Shown: one piece after another, positions 11,076-23,540 of the stretch
How positions within the stretch are numbered: position 1 is the first letter of the stretch
How the letters are laid out: every line of letters begins with the position of its first letter
NCBI GenBank assembly: GCA_002205965.3
Contig: NADL03000604.1
Location: forward strand, 1,240,001-1,304,000
DNA length: 64,000 bases
Direction: 5' to 3'
Origin: Kappaphycus alvarezii
Lineage: Eukaryota > Rhodophyta > Florideophyceae > Gigartinales > Solieriaceae
Notes under the pieces: generated by a model
Told to the model about the DNA's origin: nothing
The model's input: only the letters and a program-made list of their open reading frames with translations
Databases searched by the model: none
Made by a program: the position numbers and the translations under genes

Positions 11076-13445
11076 ATGCTTCTTTCTCGTTCTCTCAGTA
11101 ACGTAGGGTACAACATTTCCGTTCTCAGCAAATCTCTTTTCTCATCATACCGAAACTCATCAAGCTCAGCTATCTTCCCGAAACGAGTTTTGGGTGCCAT
11201 AGCCCACATCAACTCAGGCAAGACCACCACCTCTGAAGCAATGTTATATGCCGCCGGTGCACTTCGCCGCATGGGAAATGTCGATACAGGTGATACCGCT
11301 CTTGACTATCTGCCCGATGAGCGCCAACGTGGTATCACCATAAACACTGCCGCCATCTGCTTCGACTGGCGAAATCATCAGATTTTTCTTGTTGATTCTC
11401 CAGGACATCTCGACTTTACCTATGAAGTAGAACGTGCTTTGAAGGTTATGGACGGCGTTATTGTCTTACTGGATGCTGTGGCGGGTGTCCAGCCACAGAC
11501 CGAAACCGTTTGGCGCCAGGCGGATGCTAATCACTTGCCTAGGGTCGTTTTTGTGAATAAGATGGATAGAGATGGTGCCGATTTTCAAAACACAGTTCGC
11601 ACGCTGACGAACTACTTTACAGCCACGCCGGCTGTTGTCCAACTACCGATTTTTCACGAGCAATCAAATGCTTTTTGCGGGGTCTACGATCTTTTAGATC
11701 GATTTGATTCGATTAACGAGCCACCGGTATCTAACTCTCAGCTACAAGGAACTGTTCGCTACGAAGATTTAACTCCAAAACAACAGGATCAGGTTGCAAA
11801 AGCTGCCGACGCCCTGCTCGAAACCGTCGCGGATGTCGATGATTATATTATGGAACTTTGGATGGAATCCGAGCCGGTTTCACGCAATTTGATAGTATCT
11901 GCATTGCGAAACGCATGCATTTCGGGAAAACTCATTCCAGTGATTTGCGGATCCTCCCTGAAGGGAATTGGTGTGGTGCCTTTAATGGACTCTGTCATCA
12001 AGTACTTGCCATCACCACTTGAGAGGTCTCCTCTCGCAGCAAAGGATCCAGATGGCCATGACGTCTCTGTCCCCGCATCGAAGGCCTCCCCTTTTTTGTC
12101 ATATGCGTTTAAAGTTACTCACGACAAACATCGTGGACGTATGGTTCACATGCGTGCATTTTCCGGTGTCCTTGACCAGGTTCGAACCCCTTTTTTGAAC
12201 ACTACGAAGGGGAGGAAGGAACTGCCCACAAAGTTGCTTCGCGTCTTGGCGGACAAGTATGTCGAGATCGATCGTATCGACACTGGTGATATTTTCGCAG
12301 CGGTAGGTTCACCTGACAACTTAGATCCGTGAAGTCTGTTTTCCCAACATCCGTGCCACACTGAGAAATAATCAGCCTGTTGCTCAATGAATCTCTGAGT
12401 AGATCAGGAACGTTTACGCTAACAGGTTTCCATTTTTATGTCTTACTGTTAGGTCGGAATGAAGCATACGGAGACCGGTGATACCCTTGTCCTTCAGCAA
12501 GCGCCGAAGTCATCTCGAATTGTGATGAGCGGCGTGCGAGCTCCCCCTGCCGTCTTTTCGGTGGCACTCGAGGTTGATTCATCCTCTGAAGAGAGAGAAC
12601 TTGAGGCGGCCCTTCATCAACTAGTTCAGGAGGACTGCTCTTTGGAAACTAAGGTTGACCCAGAAACAGGAGAAACTCTACTTTCTGGCATGGGAGAACT
12701 TCACCTGGAAATTGCAGTTGACCGTATGTCACGAGCTCTCAGCTTTCCAATTCGGATGTCGAAACCTCGAGTAGCTTACCGAGAGACTGTTACGGGCTCT
12801 GTACATTACACAGAGCGGTATGACTCCACAATTGGAGCAACCAGATTCAAGGCCGCAATCACTGTCCACGTTAGGTCATTGACACCGGTAGAGAGCAAGT
12901 ACGGTAACGAAGTTCTGATATCTGATTCCTTCAATCCGGAGGAGAAAAAAGCTATAAGAGATGGTGTTGATGCCGCACTCAACCGGGGACCACTTCTAAG
13001 TTTCCCGTTGGTAAATGTGCGCGTGGCAGTACAACCGATTGATGACTTTGATTCAGACACCGGCTTTGAGACAGCAGCTTTGCGTGCATGCTCGAACAAA
13101 GCTGTGAGGGATGCAGTCACGCAATGTCAACCTACTCTGTTGGAACCTGTTATGCGAGTCCAGTGCCTTGTTCCAGAGAGCATGACTGGAGACGTTATTT
13201 CTGAGATTTCGCATCCCCTGCGACGAAGAGGAACTGTGCTCGAGGTCGCCGGTGTCTCAGACCCTTCTGAAATCCCTGAGAAAAAAGTGTCCACGATCAC
13301 CGCGATCGTTCCTTTGGAAGGCATGATTGGATGGGCAACCAAAATGAGATCCCTAACCAGAGGACGTGGCGACTTCAATTCAAGATTCGACTCTTACCGA
13401 CCAGCGGACGATGTCACTCAAGACAGACTCATTTCGTCCTCCTAA
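11076..13445 (+). CDS. GFM2: Mitochondrial elongation factor G2 (ribosome recycling GTPase)
   Basis: The gene is join(11076..12302, 12453..13445), 739 residues. It is a translational GTPase of the EF-G family that, with ribosome recycling factor, splits organelle ribosomes after termination. Motifs seen: G1 AHINSGKT (43-50), G2 RGIT (85-88), G3 DSPGH (107-111), G4 NKMD (161-164). The stretch QTETVWRQAD matches the EF-G2 subfamily; EF-G1 proteins have a TVNRQ-type sequence there. The N-terminus (MLLSRSLSNVGYN, rich in Ser/Arg, no acids) fits a mitochondrial presequence and supports this start. Domain IV appears in exon 2 as GELHLEI and the PRVAYRET region. Exon 1 alone would end in a stop at 12332; splicing restores AAVGMKHTETGDT, which matches the family across the junction. 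It is convergent with RUVBL1. Confidence 0.93.
12303..12452 (+). other. Spliceosomal intron of the EF-G2 gene
   Basis: A 150-bp intron lies in phase 0 between GCG (12300-12302) and GTC (12453). The donor is GTAGGT and the acceptor TACTGTTAG. A branch-like GCTAAC lies about 30-35 bases before the acceptor. The join is chosen because it restores the conserved reading frame of the family. Confidence 0.85.
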
Positions 13446-13931
13446 GGCTGCACTTCACATTGACGAGTCGTGGGAAATGAGGGATGCTTCGATCTCAATC
13501 CCGGTGGTGTGCACCGGGTTTTCTTTGCGGTTTTGGACAGAAGCGTGAAGGCTACCATGGATTGGTATCAATGTGTACCTTCAAGTGTACTTGCACAAGT
13601 TGTCTTACCACCTATCTAGCTCAACTCTGACACACAGCCCTGTTTCGATCCCCGCAGCTCAGACGGTTGTCTTTACTAGAGTAGTTCCTCGTACTTTTTC
13701 TCATGAGAGCATTCAAGACATTTTTTGTCGTCACTGAGAGGCAAGTGATCAGCGCTAGGGTATCCTGTCTCTCCGTCTAATTCGTGTCTTTGCAATGTTC
13801 GAGAAGAGGAACAAAAAGAGGGCAAACGAGTTTTCTGTTTTGTAACAAGAATGGGTAGATGACTTGACGCTCGAGTGTTTCATTAGTAATTGTCAGTTCC
13901 TTGCTGCCGGCTCGCATTTCCAGGAGACATC
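13446..13931. other. Convergent intergenic region between EF-G2 and RUVBL1
   Basis: This 486-bp gap holds both 3' ends. No gene is visible and no CAGTA/TACTG tract is present, in contrast to the gaps where genes start. Confidence 0.6.
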
Positions 13932-16253
<2,322 letters not shown>

Positions 16254-16574
16254 ATGGACCCAGACCAGGAAGAGGTGAACAAAGTCGAGATCACAGGGTC
16301 CGACCCAACCTGCCTGACCTTTGTACTCCGCGGTGAAGACCACACCATAGGTAATGCCCTGCGTTACATCCTCACAAAAAATCGGCAAGTCAAATTTTGC
16401 GGCTACAGCATCCCACATCCAAGTGAGAACATCATGAACATCCGCGTCGAGACTTTTGGAGCCCCGGCCACAGAGGTCTTTCGTCAAGGCCTTTGCGATT
16501 TACGTGAAGTGGCCGATCACATAAGATCCACCTTTTACGCGGAAAACCAGAGAATGGAGCAGCTGCAGCAGTGA
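16254..16574 (+). CDS. RPC19: RNA polymerase I and III subunit RPAC2 (AC19)
   Basis: This intact 106-residue protein has the size of the conserved core of the AC19/POLR1D family. AC19 pairs with AC40 in the assembly platform of Pol I and Pol III, the role of the bacterial alpha dimer. Seen: the alpha-like dimer motif TFVLRGEDHTIGNALRY (about 23-39), then FCGYSIPHPSE (about 48-58), and a C-terminal helix (GLCDLREVADHIRSTF). These match the family pattern of HTLGN-LR and FCGY-HPSE. The related RPB11 of Pol II also has an HTLGN-type motif but not the FCGYxxPHPSE wording as clearly, so AC19 is preferred. The start is the first ATG of the frame. The gene is intronless, divergent from RUVBL1 and convergent with UTP23. 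Confidence 0.93.
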   Translation: MDPDQEEVNKVEITGSDPTCLTFVLRGEDHTIGNALRYILTKNRQVKFCGYSIPHPSENIMNIRVETFGAPATEVFRQGLCDLREVADHIRSTFYAENQRMEQLQQ

Positions 16575-17421
16575 GGTTCCGGCCAACAGCGGGCATCGTC
16601 ACGAGGTTGTGCGCCGGGATCATTTGAGGTCTGGTAAATCGTCGTTGTCATCCCTGGCTGCGTACATTTGAGCCATATTCAGCGAAATCATCCACCAATT
16701 TGTACCGGTATCTGTGATAGCCGGGAGGCATTCTTTCGAGTCAGTTCATGCAAATTGATCACCAAAGCAGCTCCAAAGTTGGATAAATCAGCTCAAATTC
16801 AGTCAGAATCTTAGAAGCCGTTCCTGAGAATGCGAAAAGGAGACTGCTCTACACGGCGTGCCGCAATAATGACAGAGAAATTATCGCAGGTGATGTTTGC
16901 CTCTTCTCTTCGGATTTTCTAACTGTGGAGACGTCCATTTCCGAAGACAACCTTTGTTGGCCGGAGCCGTGCGTTCTACAGTCATCAAACTCTGTTTACT
17001 TTCTGTACGCACATTACGTGCGTGTTATGAGCGCATTAGTTGTCTCCTTTTGCCCTCTTAATCGTTTTCATGTTGTAAAAGAGAGAAACGAGTAGACGAG
17101 TACCGACATGTTAGGTCATACTGTCCGCAAAGGACGTAAACTTACGACACGACATTCCCCATTCTGTGAGAGACAGCATCTCAGGCTACTTTCACCCGTC
17201 ACCTCATTGGTAAACCAGAGCTCTAGCCGTGATCAGCGACATAACCATGATGCGCCTTTTTTATTAGGGAACAATGAAGTGCTCTCAGGGAATCCCGCCT
17301 CTGCCACGGAGAGACTCTTGCAACGGTCAACCATACTGGCAAACTTCTCCTACAGTGACAGCTGTCCTCGCATCCCGGAAAACATCGCTCAAGCATCCTT
17401 AGCTGGAGATGGGGCCGATTC
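16575..17421. other. Convergent intergenic region between RPAC2 and UTP23
   Basis: About 850 bp with no supported gene. The short frames at 17108-17653 run antisense to the UTP23 tail. No CAGTA pentamer tract is present. Confidence 0.5.
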
Positions 17422-18983
17422 CTACTTAGTTGGTGGATCCTTGCTTTTCTTTGGGCGCCTTCGTCGATTATTTCTGTGTTTCTTCTTTTGTCCCACTCCT
17501 GTGACCAACTTTGTCGCGACCTTACCACACTCAGGAATTTTACCTGCCGCCCCACTCATCTCAGTTTTCGCGCCGGGAAGATCTGTGCCATTTGTAGCAT
17601 CTTCAATGCGTTTATTTTCGGAGGCAGCGAGCTTGAGTGCCTTAGATGCCTGAAGCCCTTCTGTCTCCGCCTTTTCCACTGCCGCAGACCTTCCTTTTCC
17701 GTCGAAATCGCCAGCCGTCGTACCTGATTGGTTCTCATGATCAGTCGCGGTGTAGTTTTCAATAGCAGAAGATGACTGTGCAATAACTCGGTGTAGTTGT
17801 TCTCCGTGAAGCTTTGATATAGTCTGGGTCTCAATTACGTTGGAAGGCAATTCTCCCTGCCCTTCACAGTCATCGTTTGGCTCGGCTTTCTCTGAAACTT
17901 CGTTGCTACGCCCATTGTTATCAACCACGTCGCTTGCGTCATCTCCAGCTCCCTGAGCGCTTGCGACCTGATTCGAGCAGTCAGGACTTGGTGGCTGATC
18001 TTTTCTTGTTGGTTTCGAGCTGCGTACCGTTTTGCGATTGCGCGGGCGCTTACGCCTTGGCATGTCTTTTGAGGCAACAAGAAGGGTAGCCTGGGTGTAT
18101 TATCTCCAGAATCTGATAAATCCACCAGTTTAGGATCATCTTTCTCAGAATCCGGCACGGGCTTGTCCTTTTTAAGGCCTGGTTGTTCTGTGCTCCCATT
18201 TACCTTGTCTACAGTGTATGGGAAAATGACAGCCTTCGTTACTGCTTCAGAACTTTCCACGTGAGCGTGAGGGTTCCCTGGTGAAGCGGATACGTCACTA
18301 GTTACTCTTTTCTGTTGCCCATCGTGGTTTGTTTTTGCACGCTTCGCCTTTTTCACGCTCAAGGGGTTCGGCCCCTTCGCCCGTTTCCTTTTCAGTGACT
18401 CTCTCCTCAGCTTCTTTGGCGGCATCCTCGCAGTCGCTTCTGCATGGATCTTATTCAAAAAAGCACGATCAGGGGCGCTAACAAGAGTTCCCTTGTTCCC
18501 CTCTGTTTTTTTCACATACTCCAATGTCTCCCTTCCAGGAGGTCGCAACACTAACTTTGTCTGATTCTCCACCGTGATCAGCGGTACTCCCGCAATGGTT
18601 GTCAGATTTCGCATAATGTCCGCGTCAGTCGTGGCCAGCATTAATCGTAAATCGTCCCGTTTTCTGAGCCTGGCCAAAATGCAGGCGGTTGCGTTTCCTG
18701 CCATTTCGCGGCAAGCGTCATTTGGACAGGGAACGCGGGTTAGCCGTTTGGCGAACAGGGCAGCGCCAGAGAAGTCTTCACCAAGACTTTTTAGCTCGGA
18801 GACAATGCAGTTGGTGACGACAGGGTAAGCGGTACTTCCGAGGAGTTTAGGAAGAGACTGCTTGAGATAAAGATTGTTGCGGATGGAGAGAGAAATAATG
18901 GGACCATCGCAAAGCACTTGAAACGGTGGGTGAATATCGAAATTGATGCTGTAATATGTGAGGACCTTGCGGGAATCGTTCCC
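17422..18983 (-). CDS. UTP23: rRNA-processing PIN-domain protein UTP23
   Basis: UTP23 is a PIN-domain protein of the small-subunit processome, needed for early 18S rRNA maturation and snR30/U17 release. Seen, read leftward: FQVLCDGPII (first acidic site), IVSELKSLG, a Cys/His-type segment (PNDACRE), LATTDADIM (paired acidic residues), GVPLITVENQTKLVL, and the UTP23 marker GPNPLSVKKAKR; FCF1 lacks the last. The frame is open from 18983 but has no ATG before FQVLCDG, so the start lies in an upstream exon not resolved here; the GTG at 18917 is not a start. Near 18060-18110 the better coding frame changes: one ends at 17835, the other continues as MPRRKRPRNRKT through an acidic then basic tail to 17422. 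A short intron or a frameshift must join them. Confidence 0.8.
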
Positions 18984-19495
18984 TTACCACGGGCAGTTCG
19001 CATTTCTCAGCACGGTTGTGGGGTGGGGCTCATGCCTAGGCTTTGTGAGATAAAGGAATGTTACGGAATAACTCTAGCTGCACATGAAATTCCACGAAGT
19101 CGGTAGAGTTCCGGCTATTTCGCTATCATCACAAAAGCGGTTGTTTTGGTCGACGTCGGGAAACAGGGGGTGAGTGAGAAGGTAGTATGTCTGTATGTGA
19201 AGCCTCTATAGGTGAAACTTCTGATCGAGTTTAATTTGCTGTACAGTAGCGCACAGTAAATTGTTGTTGGTATTACTGAAGTCCATTCAAATTAAATTTT
19301 AATTTAACAAAATTTCATAAATACTAGATCTTGACACCGACCTGTTGATCTGCCAAGAGCATTAAAATCAATCAGCTCCGCGGGGTCTAAAACTTCAGCG
19401 TGAAGCGCAGGAGAAAGAGTAACTTTCGTTCGGAGAGGACACTCCGAGAATCTTGTGCAACATCCCGTAACCTAACCGCAAATACGTCCAGCGTC
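18984..19495. promoter_or_regulatory. Divergent region between UTP23 and gatC with CAGTA pentamers
   Basis: This gap holds the start regions of both genes and probably the missing first exon of UTP23. A pentamer cluster GCTGTACAGTAGCGCACAG lies at 19239-19257. The frame of gatC is open upstream to 19400 without an ATG. The regulatory role is inferred from position. Confidence 0.35.
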
Positions 19496-20020
19496 ATGCC
19501 TGCTTTTGTCTCACTCGGCATTCCTCGTCTGTTTAGGCCATGTGCATCCTCCCGCTTGACCACTAAATCTCGTTGTGTGGGGAAGATGGCACGCCGGCGA
19601 ATCTCTGCTTGCGCTGAGTCTAGATTGGAGGAAGTGAAACGGATCGCCAATCTTGCTCAGCTCGAGTTTTCCGAGGCAGAGCTTCACGAAATAGCGCCTG
19701 AGTTTGATAAGGTCATTAGCTTTTTTGATGAAATGAACGAAATGGATGTGGATGATGTCCAACCAATGCTCAGACCACATGACATAAGCAATGTCATGCG
19801 TGATGACACACCGGAGAGGTTTGAGAATGTGTAAGTTGCATGCTATAACTGTCACGTAACATTCTCCTAACGTCTTCAAATGCTCTCTAACAGGGAAAAC
19901 TACTCTCTTCAATTTCTTTGGCGATGTGCCACCATTAGCGACTCAATATTGAATGAAGCGCCGCAACTTGAAAGGGACTACATAATGGTACCGAAAATCA
20001 GCTCGGAAACCACCGACTAG
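19496..20020 (+). CDS. gatC: Glutamyl-tRNA(Gln) amidotransferase subunit C, organellar
   Basis: The gene is join(19496..19830, 19939..20020), 138 residues. GatC tethers GatA and GatB in the complex that converts Glu-tRNA(Gln) to Gln-tRNA(Gln) in plastids and mitochondria. Seen: an N-terminus rich in Arg, Ser and Thr with few acids (MPAFVSLGIPRLFRPCASS), as expected for a transit peptide; then VKRIANLAQLEFSEAEL, the GatC start helix; then VQPMLRPHDISNVMRDD; and, after splicing, FENVDSILNEAP and YIMVPKI. The last two match plant and cyanobacterial GatC tails (FEN-x-DSI..AP, Y-x-x-VPK). The ATG at 19496 is chosen over the upstream frame, which has only GTG. Without splicing the protein would lose its conserved tail. 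Confidence 0.9.
19831..19938 (+). other. Spliceosomal intron of gatC
   Basis: This is a 108-bp phase 2 intron with a consensus donor GTAAGT and acceptor CCATTAG. A branch-like CTCTAAC ends about 47 bases before the acceptor, and a second (TCCTAAC) lies further upstream. The acceptor was chosen because it joins FENV to DSILNEAP in frame. Confidence 0.8.
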
Positions 20021-20279
20021 GCAAAGGCGTATGCGGTTGCTACAGTCGAAGATGCAGTTATCCACCTTCTGTCAACATCGAGCTCACAAATGAATGTGAA
20101 AAGTAAAGCATGTCGCATCATCCTAATCCGTCTGCACATACACACTCGGTGCCAAGTCGTCAATCTGAATTCTTCCGCACGGCCGTAACAAGTCATTATC
20201 ACTTGCAGTCCCCGAGTATTCAGCTTTTTCAGGAACGATTCTGCAAACCGGCAAACCTCTTCCAAGTCCTTTTCATTGA
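20021..20279. other. Convergent intergenic region between gatC and the ASC-1-like gene
   Basis: A short gap between two gene ends. No CAGTA tract. If the ASC-1-like gene has a further C-terminal exon, it would lie here. Confidence 0.5.
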
Positions 20280-21119
20280 TCATCGGATTCCTGTAAAGTC
20301 CAGTTCCACCTTTGTTTCCGGATTTATCTTTTTGAGGTTTTTCCCCTTCATTGTGAATATGATTACCCGCAATATCCTTGACTCGCCTCTCCAACCCTTC
20401 CCTCCTACATCACCTCGAAATGTATACCGCCCCAAAACCACTGGAACCGGCTCTGCTATTGTAGCCCTCCTCCGTCTAGTCATCTCTTCTATATCTTGCC
20501 CACGCTTCCCGATCTGGTCCTCCTCTTGCTCCCAAATCGCAAACAACGCCGCGCCACAAAAAGAGCAAGCGCCATCCTCCCTTACCATCATTTCAATCTT
20601 CCCGCACTTGATACAGTTCACTGGGCGCCCTGCTTGCCGATATTCTCGAACTTTCTGCCGCGCTACTTCCACAGGCGAATTCCGAATTGCCTGCATCTGT
20701 TTCGAGTTGCTCGCTGAAGCCCTATGATGGGTAACAGCATTCGCAAAAGAAGGTTTTTCCTCCTTTGAACCCTGTGCCTTGGATGTTGCGTTACTCCGAC
20801 CTTTTCCGCGCAATTTTTTTGCTTTCTTCGACGCCGATGATGAACTCGCAGCGCCACTGCTCGCCCATGTCGTGAGAGAATCATTGGACAAAGGCCCAGG
20901 GGAAGCAGTATGTTGTGATTGCTGAGGACGTCCAGATGCGCGGTTAATGACGTAAGAGGAGGCAAACTTTTGGATTTCAGGGTCCGAACCGAGGAGACTG
21001 TGAAGATAATTGATGCACTCCGATTCAGACATGGAAGAAAGGTAGTCATATACACCCTCTAAACCAGCAAACCCAAGGCGTTGGAGCTCTTTTTCGAACC
21101 AAGTGCGTACATCGGACAT
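20280..21119 (-). CDS. TRIP4: ASC-1/TRIP4-like zinc-finger protein
   Basis: This 279-residue protein is shorter than human TRIP4 (about 580). TRIP4 acts in the ASC-1 complex (with ASCC1-3) in transcription coactivation and, as yeast Rqt4, in splitting collided ribosomes. Seen: a helical N-terminus (MSDVRTWFEKELQRLGFAGL), a Ser/Lys-rich linker (about 60-145), then the C2HC5-type finger with CIKCGK and CSFCGA (Cys 169, 172, 185, 188), and near the end KVELDFTGIR, like the family's KVTIDFAGRKI. There is no ASCH domain. In the last 60 residues another frame (20394 leftward, VKDIAGNHIHNEGEK) is also open, so the true C-terminus could differ through an intron or frameshift. The start is a clean ATG with no open frame upstream. 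Confidence 0.75.
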   Translation of the reverse strand: MSDVRTWFEKELQRLGFAGLEGVYDYLSSMSESECINYLHSLLGSDPEIQKFASSYVINRASGRPQQSQHTASPGPLSNDSLTTWASSGAASSSSASKKAKKLRGKGRSNATSKAQGSKEEKPSFANAVTHHRASASNSKQMQAIRNSPVEVARQKVREYRQAGRPVNCIKCGKIEMMVREDGACSFCGAALFAIWEQEEDQIGKRGQDIEEMTRRRRATIAEPVPVVLGRYTFRGDVGGKGWRGESRILRVIIFTMKGKNLKKINPETKVELDFTGIR

Positions 21120-21312
21120 GGTGATTACGCAGTGGGGATGAATAAGTTGAAGCTCTTAGAAATAAGCTGGTTATGGATTACCTGGATGAGTTGGGATTTG
21201 TGGTACTGGAGGTCGCCCTGGCGCAGTCTTGGTGAAGCTAGCTGTCGATCTGCGATGAGGTGGGTGAAGGAAGAAGGGTTACTGTATGATACCAGACTTT
21301 AGAAACTTTTAA

Positions 21313-21540
21313 TACAGTACTGTACAGTACAGTACAGCACCCTTTCTTCCTATACTGTACTACTGTACTGTACTTTACTGTACTGTACTGTGCGTTAGTC
21401 TAGAGCTACAGTAGACAGTACCATACCGTAAATGAACATTCAAAGTACTGTGCTGTAAGCGATAATAAAGTACTGTACTGTATTGTACTGTACTGTACAC
21501 AATGCAGTGCTGGCCAGCGGTGTACTGTACAGTACTGTAG
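21313..21540. repeat. Dense CAGTA/TACTG tract with inverted arms, upstream of the ASC-1-like gene
   Basis: At 21313-21338 the pentamer runs as ACAGTACTGTACAGTACAG and at 21352-21391 as TACTGTACTACTGTACTG and onward. The two arms are complementary across a spacer of about 15 bases (a pyrimidine-rich CACCCTTTCTTCC). More copies in both orientations follow at 21444-21540. The tract starts about 190 bp before the ATG at 21119 (minus strand) and can form hairpins. Confidence 0.8.
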
Positions 21541-21730
21541 CTTGGGCGAGGTTGCTGTCAAACTCTCCAAAATGTGCACTTCGTTGTGACACATAACAGG
21601 TGCAGAACCTATTTGTGGGGCACTGCAAAATGATTCGCGGTAAAAAAACATAATTTTCAAATCAAATAATATGCATTCTGGAAAAAAGCTTAATTATTAC
21701 GTTCGTTTTATCACTGTAATACAGTATGTA

Positions 21731-22166
21731 TGTTGTACAGTGTACATATACTGTACGAACGGTCGCGGCCAATCACAGGCCACGACTGATCTGACTTGGC
21801 AGATCCAATGATTTGTGCCCTAAACAGACAAGTGGCACTACTACTGTATTGTGCTCCCCCGTAATACAGTGGCTATCGTCAACTGTATCTACTATTCTGT
21901 AGCTATCGAACGGCTATATAACGAAGAAAGAAAGAAAGAAAGAAAGAAGTTTAATGCGTTCAGTATCTACAGCCCTGAGGGCTCACTGCCCGATCGGGGT
22001 GTGAGGGGAGAGGTAGTTTTTGGAGATTGAGAGAAGATCGACCGTTCTAGTGACTTCCTCTACTAAACGACCAAATAGGGGATTACAACTGCATCCCGGG
22101 GGACCTTTGTACCCGTTCACTGTGCCTTACTTTCCCGATCCCCTCGCTTACACCGCGCATACTACA
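21731..22166 (+). repeat. Left LTR of the compound copia element
   Basis: It begins TGTTGTACAGTG and ends CATACTACA. It shares with the right LTR the blocks CGAACGGCTATATAA (a TATA box), CCGATCGGGGTG, GCATCCCGGGGG, CCTTTGTACCCGTTC and the last 40 bases. It is longer than its partner partly because of a GAAA tract absent from the right copy. Confidence 0.8.
21921..21949 (+). repeat. GAAA microsatellite inside the left LTR
   Basis: This is a run of AAAG units (five to six copies) just after the LTR TATA box. The right LTR has no such tract at the same place, so it expanded after or apart from the right copy. Confidence 0.8.
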
Positions 22167-22291
22167 GTTATGGGCCCAGGGAAGGACTTCGAGAAAGGTT
22201 TAGGCATGATGAACCCTCCGGTATTCGAGCCGGACCATGACCTCCTATTGTGGTGAAAGAAAGTTGCAAGTTGGGTTGACCTAATTGCAAC

Positions 22292-23385
22292 CGCAGCCGA
22301 GAATGGAGAAGACAAATTCTACAAAACGGTATTCCACAAACTTCAACGTCAACTGTACGATCGAGGTCTTCGCCAAGCTCAGCAGAGTCTTGAAGACGAA
22401 GAGAAAGAGCAATAAAAGATCGATCACAAGAAGGAAGACCAAGTCAAAGCTGTGCAACAGATTGTGGACTTGATTGCCCAATAGTTTCCTATCTCCGTGG
22501 TTACTCGTCTCATTGATTCCTTCAATAAGGTAACTTCTTGCAAGCCCAAGAACAATGAAGACTTGAACTGTTATATGGCTAGGTTTCGTGTACTCGCCGC
22601 CGAGTACCTAATGAAAGCAGGCTCAACCAGTCAATCTCAAATCGGAGAAGTACTGGCAATAACCCTGCTCAATAACGCCTCTCTTTCAGAAGCTTCCATT
22701 ACCAACGTCTAGCTCAGACTTATTGGAATGGCGGAGGAACGAAGCAAGGGAACGATATGCGCTGCGAAAAAGTTCACATTGACTTTGGTTGAGGCACAAA
22801 AGATATTTTTGAGTATCAAGAAGCTTGCTGTTTCGATTGCAAGAGCCTCTGGGAGTTCCAGTCGTCCTGGAAAACTCTCTATCAGGAAGGTGACGGGTCG
22901 GTTCAATGATATGTGTCGAGATGCTAAGCCCATCTTCGATAATGTCAAGAAACTAAATGGTACTCGAGATATAGACATCTCAATTGCTTCCTCTGGTCGT
23001 CGTTGCACCTCAAGTCTTGGATGACGCGGTGTTTGTACTCCGCTCTCTTGCTCAGACTACTAACAGAACTGAATCCTCGGTAACAAAGGCTCAAATTGAG
23101 TCTGCAGTTGACCATAGAGTTAGAAGTTTCTTTGAAAGTCAAGAGAATGGTGAACGAGAGTCAAGGATCAGAAACCAGTCAAATCATCGCGCTTTCAACA
23201 GAAAGAAGCGGAAGACTTACGGCAACGACGGCGATAATTACAAATCCAATCGGGATAGCAATAGAAAGAAGTCAACAATCCTGGCGGAACTCGTCGGAGA
23301 AGCCTGCATGGACTGTGGAAGGAAGGACCATGCTCGAGGTGGTTTGAAGTTCCAGCGTCCGAGCTATGCCACTTTGAAGATCTGA
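22292..23385 (+). pseudogene. Copia gag (first set), broken
   Basis: Frames at 22292-22481, 22497-22712, 22728-23024 and 22984-23385 give a capsid-like helical region (SFNKVTSCKPKNNEDLNCYM, FRVLAAEYLMKAG) and an Arg/Lys/Asn-rich tail. A CCHC-like knuckle begins CMDCGRKDHARGG and lacks its last Cys. Gag packages element RNA. At least three frame changes or stops make it non-functional. Confidence 0.55.
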
Positions 23386-23540
23386 GAAGCAAAAGATCGC
23401 CATGACGAAGATTCCGAAAGAAACAGAATACCTGAAAACATCACTGGGTATTTTCGTCCGGGCTCCAAGCAATCCAAGGGCAAAGGAGCCTAATAAGCGG
23501 AATCACTACCAAGTCTGATCTGATACCGATACATAACGAC

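Noticed and set aside
12175-12195. tRNA-like B box (GGTTCGAACCCC)
   Set aside because: It lies inside a conserved exon of EF-G2 and has no A box or cloverleaf around it.
17108-17727. Plus-strand frames opposite the UTP23 tail
   Set aside because: They run antisense to the low-complexity coding tail and have no independent support.
18917-18917. GTG at 18917 as the UTP23 start
   Set aside because: Nuclear genes of eukaryotes rarely start at GTG, and conserved residues (FQV before LCDG) lie upstream in the same frame.
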